From the NCBI GenBank assembly GCA_964560765.1, contig CAZLMG010000035.1, positions 1 to 44,374 on the forward strand: a stretch of DNA of 44,374 nt, written 5' to 3'. Below, in pieces: positions 23,919 through 30,533 of the stretch. The first letter of the stretch is position 1. Every line of letters starts with the position of its first letter. A program made the translations under genes and the position numbers. The stretch is from CAZLMG01 sp964560765. Lineage in GTDB: Bacteria > Bdellovibrionota_B > Oligoflexia > Oligoflexales > CAZLMG01. The notes beneath the pieces were generated by a model. It saw nothing but the letters and a program-made list of their open reading frames with translations, did not search any database and was not told the origin of the DNA.

Positions 23919-24902
23919 ATGCTCCTCGAGGTCGAAGGGCTGGTCAAACATTTTCCCGTGCGCGCCGGTATCCTTCGGCGGACGGTGGGCCACGTGCATG
24001 CGGTGGACGGGGTATCGTTCGCCGTCAATTCCGGCGAGACACTGGGACTGGTCGGCGAATCTGGTTGCGGCAAGAGCACACTCGGTCGCACGTTGATTCA
24101 CCTGTATCCGCCTACCGAGGGAGCTATTCGCTTTCAGGGGCAAGATGTCGTTCGACCGACGGGTCCGGCGTTGCGCGGATTGCGGCGTGACATGCAGATG
24201 ATCTTCCAGGATCCCTTCGACTCGCTAAATGCCCGGCATACGGTTGGCGAGATCATAGAAGAGCCCTTGATCATTCATCGCCTGGGGGCCGATCAGGAGC
24301 GTCGACGTCGCGTCAGTGAGCTGCTAGAAAGGGTTGGATTACCGACGGACAGCATGACGCGCTATCCCCACGAGTTCTCTGGCGGTCAACGGCAGCGGAT
24401 TGGCATCGCCCGCGCCTTGGCATTGAATCCAAAGCTGATCATTTGCGATGAGCCCGTTTCGGCCCTCGACGTTTCCGTACAGGCTCAGGTGCTTAACCTA
24501 TTGCTGGAACTGCAGCGCGACTTAGGTTTGACCTATCTCTTTATCGCCCACGATTTGGCGGTGGTCAAACACGTCTCGGATCGCATCGCGGTCATGTACC
24601 TCGGGCGCATCGTGGAAATGGGGCAGGCTCAGGATGTCTATCTACGTCCGCGCCATCCTTATACGCGGGCTTTGATAGCGGCGGTGCCGCAGCCGGATGC
24701 TGCCAAAGGCTGGAGGCCAGAGAAGGTTCTGGGTGGTGAGGTTCCTTCGCCCATCAACCCGCCGTCGGGGTGCCGCTTTCATACGCGCTGTCCATTTGCC
24801 ATCGACGATTGCCGCACGTTGAGTCCTACCTTACGAGAATTGCCGGGAGCACCAGCGGGCCATCGGGTCGCCTGTCATCGTGCAGATGATCTAGCGCCAT
24901 GA
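23919..24902 (+). CDS. Peptide ABC importer ATPase 2 (DppF-like, equivalent to the C-half of YejF)
   Basis: A 327-residue ATPase: Walker A GESGCGKSTLGR, MIFQDPFDSLNA, signature FSGGQRQRIG, Walker B LIICDEPVSALD and FIAHDLAVVKH. It ends with the oligopeptide C-terminal domain containing SGCRFHTRCPFAIDDC. It begins immediately after the stop of ATPase 1, so translation is probably coupled. It is the last gene of the yejBEA-ATPase operon. Confidence 0.93.
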   Translation: MLLEVEGLVKHFPVRAGILRRTVGHVHAVDGVSFAVNSGETLGLVGESGCGKSTLGRTLIHLYPPTEGAIRFQGQDVVRPTGPALRGLRRDMQMIFQDPFDSLNARHTVGEIIEEPLIIHRLGADQERRRRVSELLERVGLPTDSMTRYPHEFSGGQRQRIGIARALALNPKLIICDEPVSALDVSVQAQVLNLLLELQRDLGLTYLFIAHDLAVVKHVSDRIAVMYLGRIVEMGQAQDVYLRPRHPYTRALIAAVPQPDAAKGWRPEKVLGGEVPSPINPPSGCRFHTRCPFAIDDCRTLSPTLRELPGAPAGHRVACHRADDLAP

Positions 24903-24943
24903 TAAGATCCTCGTTCGAACCCGATGCATAGGGAGGAATGTGG

Positions 24944-25294
24944 ATGACTCGTCTGATCTGCGCTTCGATTCCATTTTTTCTGATGTTTGCCGGTAGCGCC
25001 GCTCTTGCGGAGGGCAAGCGTATCTGCGTCAAAAAATTTGCTATGCAGGGCTTTGACCCGTGTAAATCCCAGCCGGGTCAGTTTGTGTATGTTGTGCCCG
25101 AGGAAGGTACCGGCGATTTGCTATGTACGCGTGTTTATCCAGACGAACGTTGTAAGCAAAACAAGGTTGAGTTTACCCACGCCCTTGGCGGATCTCGGAA
25201 GCCGGTTTGTGTCCTGAATTTTAATCAGAGCGTTGGCAATTATTGCGCCGCACAACCCAAAGAGTATGCCTACGCGCGAGATCCGTGGGGTTGA
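24944..25294 (+). CDS. Small secreted cysteine-rich protein
   Basis: A 116-residue protein with a clear signal peptide (hydrophobic FFLMFAGSAALA, cleavage before EG). The mature part of about 92 residues holds six Cys (in RICVK, DPCKS, LLCTR, ERCKQ, PVCVL, NYCAA), enough for three disulfides, which fits a periplasmic or secreted protein. ATG 24944 is chosen over ATG 24938 because GGGAGG at 24931-24936 is then seven bases away. The family is not recognised. Its last 25 bases overlap the 3' end of the convergent folE2 gene. Confidence 0.72.
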   Translation: MTRLICASIPFFLMFAGSAALAEGKRICVKKFAMQGFDPCKSQPGQFVYVVPEEGTGDLLCTRVYPDERCKQNKVEFTHALGGSRKPVCVLNFNQSVGNYCAAQPKEYAYARDPWG

Positions 25295-26193
25295 CCCAGG
25301 ACGATGCGGGCAAAGCACGCATGGTTATGGATCGACTCCTCGTTCCGCACATCGATCTGGCCTGAGCGCAGGCCAGGTACATCCGCCAGCCGGCGGGCCA
25401 CTTCCCGACAAGTGTCTTCGACAAATTGCGGGTGATCGTAGGCCTTTTCGGTCAGCAGTTTCTCGTCCTCCCGTTTCAGCAGGGGATAAACTTGAGCGCT
25501 GGCACTGGAAGTGAGTAACTCGGCCAAACCCGACAAGGTCGGCACGTTGGTGGTGTCTGGTGCGAACGTCAAGCTGGCGGTGATGTAGGCGCGCTGATTG
25601 TGCGCTCCACGTTCGGAAATGGCCTTTGAACAAGGACAAAGGGCTGTCGCTGCCGACCGCATGGTAACTGTCATGGCGTCCCGTAGACCGGTTTCCGCGC
25701 TCCAGGTGACCTGATGGTCCAGCAGGGAGCTGATGCGACTGACAGGCGCATAGACCCTTTGGAAGTAGGTGAAGTCCACGGTCACGCGGGCTGAGGTCGC
25801 ATCTTGCATCCGAGCCATGTCGGTCGCCAACGCGTGGAGGCCCGCCAAAGACGCCGGTTGGGTTACAAATCGGTCAAGGGCCGCGATGTAACGCGACATG
25901 TGAGTACCACGCCGATCCCCCGCTAAATCAGCATGCAAGGTCCATCGCCCTTGAACGCTCACTGGAACAGTGGCGCTCGGTGCCTGGTGATTTGGCGCAA
26001 AGGACAGCGAATCCTCAGCGATTTGAAATGGGTACAGCAGGTCGCAGACGCCGACGGCGGCGATGGCAAAGGACGGCGCTAGCTGTTCGTTCTGGACGTC
26101 TTTCAAAGGCCCTATCCTCTCGACAATTCCGATGCCGGTCATAAACGAAAGGTTCTGGGATGGCAAGGAGATGCGTGGGGTCCATGCTGTCAA
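25270..26193 (-). CDS. folE2: GTP cyclohydrolase I type IB (FolE2)
   Basis: A protein of up to 307 residues that converts GTP to dihydroneopterin triphosphate, the first step of folate synthesis. Family signatures are clear: DVQNEQ near the N-terminus, GVCDLLYP, GDRRGTHMSRYI and the active-site segment ALCPCSKAISERGAHNQRA, with the Cys and His expected for the metal site. The start is uncertain: TTG 26193 has no convincing Shine-Dalgarno, and ATG 26142 is an alternative that keeps all conserved parts. No zinc-uptake-regulator-like box was seen upstream. It is divergent from glgP. Confidence 0.92.
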   Translation of the reverse strand: MTAWTPRISLPSQNLSFMTGIGIVERIGPLKDVQNEQLAPSFAIAAVGVCDLLYPFQIAEDSLSFAPNHQAPSATVPVSVQGRWTLHADLAGDRRGTHMSRYIAALDRFVTQPASLAGLHALATDMARMQDATSARVTVDFTYFQRVYAPVSRISSLLDHQVTWSAETGLRDAMTVTMRSAATALCPCSKAISERGAHNQRAYITASLTFAPDTTNVPTLSGLAELLTSSASAQVYPLLKREDEKLLTEKAYDHPQFVEDTCREVARRLADVPGLRSGQIDVRNEESIHNHACFARIVLGQPHGSRA

Positions 26194-26239
26194 TTTCAGG
26201 AGCGGATTTTTCCTGGTTAGGCGTTTCCTTTCGCCGTAC

Positions 26240-26249
26240 TAGCATGCTA
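26240..26249. promoter_or_regulatory. Short palindrome in the folE2-glgP divergent region
   Basis: TAGCATGCTA is a perfect 10-bp palindrome midway between the two divergent start codons. It could be an operator, but a palindrome this short may arise by chance. Confidence 0.25.
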
Positions 26250-26296
26250 AGGTCCGGGTTTTCATGTGCAGTTTGGCCAAATCAGGAGATGATAGG

Positions 26297-28042
26297 ATGG
26301 GCGTGAAGCAGGCGAAAGTCGCATATTTTTCCATGGAAATTGGCCTGTCGGCCGATATCCCGACTTATAGCGGCGGGCTGGGTGTACTCGCCGGCGATAC
26401 CATTAAGGCAGCAGCCGATCTGGGCGTACCGATGGTTGCCGTTACGTTGTTGTATCGACAGGGATACTTTAATCAAACCATCGACGAAGCCGGACGCCAG
26501 CATGCGGCAGCACTGGCGTGGAATATAGAGGACAAGCTTAGCCCGGTTACGGGCGACTTTGCCATCGAAGTGGAAGGTAAAGCGGTACGATTTCGGGTTT
26601 GGTGCCGAGAGGTGACCGGTGCAACTGGCCATGCGGTGCCAGTCTATTTCCTTGATAGCGATCTACCGGACAACGATGCTTATCACCGGACGTTGAGTCA
26701 TACTCTTTACGGTGGGGATGAGCGATATCGGTTGTGCCAAGAGGCTTTGCTGGCTTTGGGGGGGCTCGAGTTCCTGCGCTCCCAGGCACCTACGGCGGGC
26801 CTATTTCGCGACGATCAAGAAGGGGTCTTTCATCTTAACGAGGGGCACGCAGCCTTACTGGGCCCTGGACTCCTATGCCAACGGGTGGGAAGTGCGGGCC
26901 TAGCGAAGGCGTCAACCGGTGATCGGGAGTGGGTCAAGCAGCGATGTGTCTTTACCACGCATACGCCCGTTCCAGCCGGTCATGACCGATTTAGCGAAGC
27001 TATGGTGGAAATGGTGGTTGGTGCGGAAATTACTGATTACCTGCGGCAAGCGGAGGTCATCCGCAAAGGCATGCTCAATATGACCGATTTGGCCCTGGAG
27101 CACTGCCGATACGTCAACGGCGTTGCAAAGCGGCACGGGGAAGTCTCGCGCAAGATGTTTCCTGGGCGAACTGTCGAGTCCATTACCAACGGCATCCACG
27201 CGCTGACGTGGGCCCAGGATGACTTTATTGCTTTGTTTGACAAGCGTGTCCCGGGTTGGCGGCACGATGGCTTCCACTTGCGTTATATGTGCGAAGCGCC
27301 ATTGGAAGAGATCACTGCTGCCCATCGTGCGGGCAAGCGCCAACTTTTTGACGCTATTGAACGTGCCGGTGGCCCCAAGTTTGATCTCGATGTCTTCACC
27401 ATCGGCTTTGCTCGCCGGGCGGCAACGTATAAGCGCTTGGATCTGCTTTTTGATGACGCCAAGGCCCTGGCGCAATTGACCAAGCAGCACGGGCCGATGC
27501 AGCTCGTTTTCGCGGGTAAGGCGCATCCGAAGGATGAAGGCGGTCAGGAATTGATCCGTCGTGTCCACGAGAAGGCAGCGCAGATTGCTGGCGACCAACT
27601 GCGATTCGTTTATCTACAGAACTACGATATGGATTGGGGACGCTTGATCTGCGCCGGGGTGGATTTGTGGTTGAATAACCCGATTCGTCCCTTGGAAGCG
27701 TCGGGCACGAGTGGGATGAAGGCAGCGCTGAACGGTGTGCCCAGCTTTAGCACGATCGATGGATGGTGGGTTGAGGGCTGGGTTGAAGGGGTGACGGGCT
27801 GGGAAATCGCCGATAATGACTACGCCAGCGACGAGAGTTCTCTGCCCGACGACCATCGCCAAGAGACCGCTGCGAACTTGTATCGCAAGCTGGGCGAAGA
27901 AATCGTCAGTCTATACTACAAGAATCCTCAGGCCTACGCGGCGATCCGTCGGCACTGCATCTCCTTGAACGGCAGTCACTTCAATACCCACCGGATGGTG
28001 TTGGAGTACGCTATGCAAGCCTACCGATTGCCAGTGACTTAA
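26297..28042 (+). CDS. glgP: Alpha-glucan phosphorylase, short GT35 form
   Basis: A 581-residue enzyme that releases glucose 1-phosphate from alpha-1,4-glucans using pyridoxal phosphate. It matches the short bacterial/archaeal form of the family (about 550-600 residues instead of 800). Visible motifs are AYFSMEIGLSADIPTYSGGL, FHLNEGHAALLG, TTHTPVPAGHDRF, VESITNGIHALTW, and the phosphate/cofactor region RPLEASGTSGMKAALNGV, containing the Lys that binds pyridoxal phosphate. ATG 26297 is chosen, with CAGGAGA eight bases upstream. Hairpins follow the stop. No other glycogen gene is adjacent. Confidence 0.93.
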   Translation: MGVKQAKVAYFSMEIGLSADIPTYSGGLGVLAGDTIKAAADLGVPMVAVTLLYRQGYFNQTIDEAGRQHAAALAWNIEDKLSPVTGDFAIEVEGKAVRFRVWCREVTGATGHAVPVYFLDSDLPDNDAYHRTLSHTLYGGDERYRLCQEALLALGGLEFLRSQAPTAGLFRDDQEGVFHLNEGHAALLGPGLLCQRVGSAGLAKASTGDREWVKQRCVFTTHTPVPAGHDRFSEAMVEMVVGAEITDYLRQAEVIRKGMLNMTDLALEHCRYVNGVAKRHGEVSRKMFPGRTVESITNGIHALTWAQDDFIALFDKRVPGWRHDGFHLRYMCEAPLEEITAAHRAGKRQLFDAIERAGGPKFDLDVFTIGFARRAATYKRLDLLFDDAKALAQLTKQHGPMQLVFAGKAHPKDEGGQELIRRVHEKAAQIAGDQLRFVYLQNYDMDWGRLICAGVDLWLNNPIRPLEASGTSGMKAALNGVPSFSTIDGWWVEGWVEGVTGWEIADNDYASDESSLPDDHRQETAANLYRKLGEEIVSLYYKNPQAYAAIRRHCISLNGSHFNTHRMVLEYAMQAYRLPVT

Positions 28043-28048
28043 AGAGGA

Positions 28049-28093
28049 GTTTGCTGAAAAAGCAAACGCGGGCTGCCAGATCGGCATGCCCGC
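28049..28093. terminator. Two adjacent hairpins between convergent glgP and the H1-like gene
   Basis: GTTTGCT, a 5-base loop and AGCAAAC (28049-28067) is a perfect 7-bp hairpin just after the glgP stop. GCGGGCTGCC and GGCATGCCCGC (28068-28093) form a second GC-rich stem with one bulge. Read on the minus strand, the second hairpin is followed by TTTGCTTTTTC, a fair terminator for the H1-like gene. Confidence 0.6.
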
Positions 28094-28137
28094 GCGCTAA
28101 CTCTAGTTCACTGCGAAGTGAATTGAAAACTGGCGCC

Positions 28138-28377
28138 TTACTTCTTCTTCGTGCGCTTAACAGCTTTCTTCTTAGCAGCTTTCTTCTTGGTGGCCTTCTT
28201 AGCAACTTTCTTAGTTGCCTTCTTCTTAGTGGCCTTCTTAGCAACTTTCTTGGTTGCCTTCTTCTTAGTGGCCTTCTTAGCAACTTTCTTAGTTGCCTTC
28301 TTCTTAGCCTTCCGCTTCGTTGCCTTCTTTGCAGTAGTACCTTTTACTTCAGTACCGTTTGCTGCTGGGTTTTCCAA
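28138..28377 (-). CDS. Lysine-rich histone H1-like DNA-binding protein
   Basis: A 79-residue protein, about half Lys, consisting mostly of repeats of KATKKVAKKATKK (three copies of a 13-residue unit) and a KKKAVKRTKKK end. It resembles bacterial H1-like tails (Hc1, AlgP C-terminus) that neutralise and compact DNA. The start is TTG 28377, six bases after a perfect GAGGAGG (plus strand 28384-28390); the longer frame upstream to 28413 would place that ribosome site inside the gene. No globular domain is present. A second H1-like tail, fused to HU, lies at 32663-33196, and both probably act in nucleoid packing. Confidence 0.82.
   Translation of the reverse strand: MENPAANGTEVKGTTAKKATKRKAKKKATKKVAKKATKKKATKKVAKKATKKKATKKVAKKATKKKAAKKKAVKRTKKK
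28181..28297 (-). repeat. Three tandem 39-bp repeats within the H1-like gene
   Basis: Units at 28181-28219, 28220-28258 and 28259-28297 are nearly identical, differing only at one or two positions each. Each encodes one 13-residue KATKKVAKKATKK-type unit. Such repeats can expand or contract by slippage, changing tail length in steps of 13 residues. Confidence 0.85.
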
Positions 28378-28563
28378 GGGTAACCTCCTCACAAAAATTA
28401 ATAAACACCACACCCCCTACCAAGGGTCTCTAAGAACTATGTCGGAACGATGAATCGATAGTTTAGCTGGTCCTTGCGATTTTTTATCGCCTCGATGTTT
28501 GCGGGGTCGTTGTATTGAGCCGCGCTTGAAAGTGTTGAACCAGTTTTGTTCATCGTTGCTACT

Positions 28564-28569
28564 ATTATA
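28564..28569 (-). promoter_or_regulatory. Perfect -10 box (TATAAT on the minus strand), possible promoter of the H1-like gene
   Basis: On the minus strand AAATATAATAG lies in an AT-rich stretch. TTGAAA sequences are found 14 and 21 bases upstream, neither at ideal spacing. Transcription from here would give a leader of about 180 bases before TTG 28377. Confidence 0.4.
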
Positions 28570-28773
28570 TTTACAGAATGGTGTTTCAAATTTCAATCTT
28601 TTAGAAGCAAATTCAGCGCGTTCGTTATCGACTCGATGCCAACGTATGCCGCCGCGCACTCGTAAACGCTCGCGTCACGCCCCCCTCGACGAGCGTAAAA
28701 AGTTTTGACGATTGTTCCGAGCGAAGTCATCAAAGCATTGCGCTGCAAGCGTTTCGTGTTGAGGTTGGAAATG

Positions 28774-28804
28774 GAAAATCCCCGACCAGATGCTGCTGTC
28801 GGGG
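28774..28804 (-). terminator. Intrinsic terminator of the PilZ gene
   Basis: CCCCGAC (28780-28786) and GTCGGGG (28798-28804) form a perfect 7-bp stem; on the minus strand it is followed by ATTTTCC. It lies 36 bases beyond the PilZ stop. Confidence 0.65.
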
Positions 28805-28839
28805 AGCGGTGCGGTTGAAATTTGAGGAAACGGTCGCGA

Positions 28840-29172
28840 CTAAACGAGGCAGCCGCTATCCGCAAATAATCTTTCGAGGTCGGCATGTCGCTCGAGGCTG
28901 ACGAGGCCATATCGAAATAAATCGCGTCGGCCAAAGTCTGGTTGACCCCAAGCGACCTTCAGAAGCAGCGACCCTTCGGCCATATGTAACTCCACTTCGG
29001 TTCCTGGAGCGAGCTGTTCATCGACGATAATGCCCATACCGTCGCGCGAAACGTCCACGGGACGGCAACTTAGCGCGCGGCCCGTTGCCGATACGATAAG
29101 TTTCCCTGGAAGCAATCCAGTAAGCCCTCGGCGCGGATTAAACCGTCGCTCTTTGAATAACGGAAGTCCCAT
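28840..29172 (-). CDS. PilZ-domain protein, probable cyclic di-GMP effector
   Basis: A 110-residue single-domain protein. It has the two binding motifs of PilZ domains: an Arg-rich N-terminal RxxxR (in KERRFNPRRGL, residues 8-15) and DVSRDGMGI (the [D/N]xSxxG motif, about residues 40-48). A beta-barrel pattern follows (TEVELHMAEGSLLLKVAWG, RYGLVSLE). It should bind cyclic di-GMP and pass the signal to a partner. GGGAGGTAGG upstream of ATG 29172 is a good ribosome site. The only surface machinery seen nearby is the pseudopilin operon at 36855-39951; a link is inference. Confidence 0.85.
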   Translation of the reverse strand: MGLPLFKERRFNPRRGLTGLLPGKLIVSATGRALSCRPVDVSRDGMGIIVDEQLAPGTEVELHMAEGSLLLKVAWGQPDFGRRDLFRYGLVSLERHADLERLFADSGCLV

Positions 29173-29486
29173 GGCGTACCTACCTCCCAGTCCATATCAG
29201 ACCGACCTGTAGCAGCTTCGCGTGTGAAGCCTTGTTCTTCGTTGCATAGGATCCCATTCGGCAAGGGATGGGGAGGTGCTGAGGATCGCCCGAAACCCAA
29301 GTCATTACATGCCTTTAAAATATGTCTTTTGTGGTAGTGCGCCGACAGCTTTTTCGTTTGTTGCGGCGGGGTCTGAAATTTATTGGCGATTTCCCATAGA
29401 ATGAAGGGGGGGCGTCAAATTTTTTTGCATGCTCTCGGTTACGATCAGTACTTGATGTCGGGCTCTATACGTTTAGGGAGTGAGCT
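29173..29486. other. Divergent intergenic region between the PilZ and ImmA/IrrE-like genes
   Basis: About 310 bases with start regions of both divergent genes. I see AT-rich tracts (TTTAAAATATG near 29313, a T7 run near 29420) but no promoter that meets a consensus with good spacing, and no coding frame or RNA gene. Confidence 0.45.
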
Positions 29487-30404
29487 ATGATTGCCATCTT
29501 TCCAGCTATTGCCTCGACCGCTGCTGCGCATGATTTCGAACAGCTCGCAGTTTTGGTGCGCCAGTATTTTGCAGTTGGTCGTCCGGACGTGGCTCGGATC
29601 AATATCGAGGATTTGGTGGCCCGCGTAGGTATTCGGATCGCGGTTGCTGAAATGCCCGACTTGGCAGCGATTGCCTGCCGCGACTCTGGTGGAAGATTTG
29701 AAGTTGGGTTTGTCCTGCGCTTGGGTGAGTGGCCGGTGGCGCAACGCCAATTTATACTGGCCCACTTGTTGGGGCATTTCTTGATCGACGTCCAGCCCCA
29801 GCTGGCTCGGGGCGAGTGGCGCAACAGTGGCTATCGCGAGCGCCGGTGTCCGATGGAGCGCTACGGCCAGGATTCTACGGAGAGTCATTTGGCACTCGAT
29901 GAGCGGCAGCGCGAAGAGCGTGCGGATCAGTTTGCAGCGGCGCTGCTCATGCCAAAAGGTATGGTTCTGCGTGCTATGGAGCGGTTGGGAGATGAGCGCA
30001 AGGTCGCTGCCTTCTTCGGGGTAACCGTGCCGTGCTTAACCCGACGTTTGGAGCACCTTTCGGGGCGTCCGCGCAGTCCAGCATCGGAAAGCTTTGCCGC
30101 AGCCGAACGCCTTTTGGGCACGTCCGAAATTTCAGCCGCAGCGACAGGAGCGGCGAGCGGAGAAGATCTGCTCGTACAGCTAAAGCAGCCGCGGGCAGTT
30201 GCCGATAGCTCCAAGCGTGTGTCCGTACCGCAGAGGGTGGCGGAAGAGTATCGGCAAGTTTCTGCGCAAAGCCAGGCTCCAACAAAGGACGAATTGGCCA
30301 AGTCCGCCGCGACGAGTCTCGATTCCGGCACCCGGCAGGCTGTTGAGGGACCCTTGTCACGAATTCGCGCTTTGGCACGTCGCATCGACAAGTCGGTCGA
30401 ATAG
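29487..30404 (+). CDS. ImmA/IrrE-like (DUF955) protein with a broken HExxH motif
   Basis: A 305-residue cytoplasmic protein whose residues 60-170 follow the ImmA/IrrE metallopeptidase fold: FEVGFVLRLGEWPVAQRQF, then the helix AHLLGHFLID, and later EERADQFAAALLMPKGMV, the usual third zinc-ligand helix. In active members the first helix reads HELGH; here residue 94 is Leu (codon TTG), so the zinc His residues (93, 97) and Glu143/144 remain but the catalytic Glu is missing. It is likely a non-catalytic sensor or regulator. Residues 175-195 (KVAAFFGVTVPCLTRRLEHL) resemble a helix-turn-helix. The C-terminal 100 residues are disordered-looking. GGGAG precedes ATG 29487. Confidence 0.8.
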   Translation: MIAIFPAIASTAAAHDFEQLAVLVRQYFAVGRPDVARINIEDLVARVGIRIAVAEMPDLAAIACRDSGGRFEVGFVLRLGEWPVAQRQFILAHLLGHFLIDVQPQLARGEWRNSGYRERRCPMERYGQDSTESHLALDERQREERADQFAAALLMPKGMVLRAMERLGDERKVAAFFGVTVPCLTRRLEHLSGRPRSPASESFAAAERLLGTSEISAAATGAASGEDLLVQLKQPRAVADSSKRVSVPQRVAEEYRQVSAQSQAPTKDELAKSAATSLDSGTRQAVEGPLSRIRALARRIDKSVE

Positions 30405-30533
30405 ATTCCCCCTTGCCCATTCCATAACCTAACTCACGGCCCATGTTTCTGGTTTAAGAAGGCATGGGGCCCAGGTATGGTTTTCCTATACTGGCCCAGC
30501 GAGAGCTGGAAAACAGCACGGGGAACGAACGGT

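Larger units (their letters stand above)
28378..28839. other. Intergenic region between the H1-like gene and the PilZ gene
   Basis: About 460 bases without a convincing gene; overlapping short frames on both strands have unlikely composition and no ribosome sites. It contains the leader and probable promoter of the H1-like gene and, at the PilZ end, the terminator described separately. Confidence 0.5.

Noticed and set aside
22929..24902. Split YejF as a nonsense mutation or sequencing error
   Set aside because: Each half has a complete ATPase and C-terminal domain, and the second begins with its own ATG; this is a normal two-gene arrangement of peptide importers.
28051..28383. Plus-strand frame rich in Phe, Leu, Ala and Val that looks like a membrane protein
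   Set aside because: It is the mirror image of the lysine-repeat H1-like gene on the minus strand: AAG/GCC codons read in reverse give CTT/GGC-type codons. It has no ribosome site. The same applies to the minus-strand frame over the HU tail (32635-32910).
28417..28659. 80-residue minus-strand frame upstream of the H1-like gene
   Set aside because: It covers the -10 box and leader of that gene, has no ribosome site and has an unlikely composition.
28593..28934. 113-residue minus-strand frame overlapping the PilZ gene
   Set aside because: It overlaps the PilZ gene in another frame, lacks a ribosome site and spans the PilZ terminator.
29406..29428. GG-rich run and TTTTTTTGC as a sigma-54 promoter before the ImmA/IrrE-like gene
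   Set aside because: The GG and GC are 16 bases apart rather than 12.
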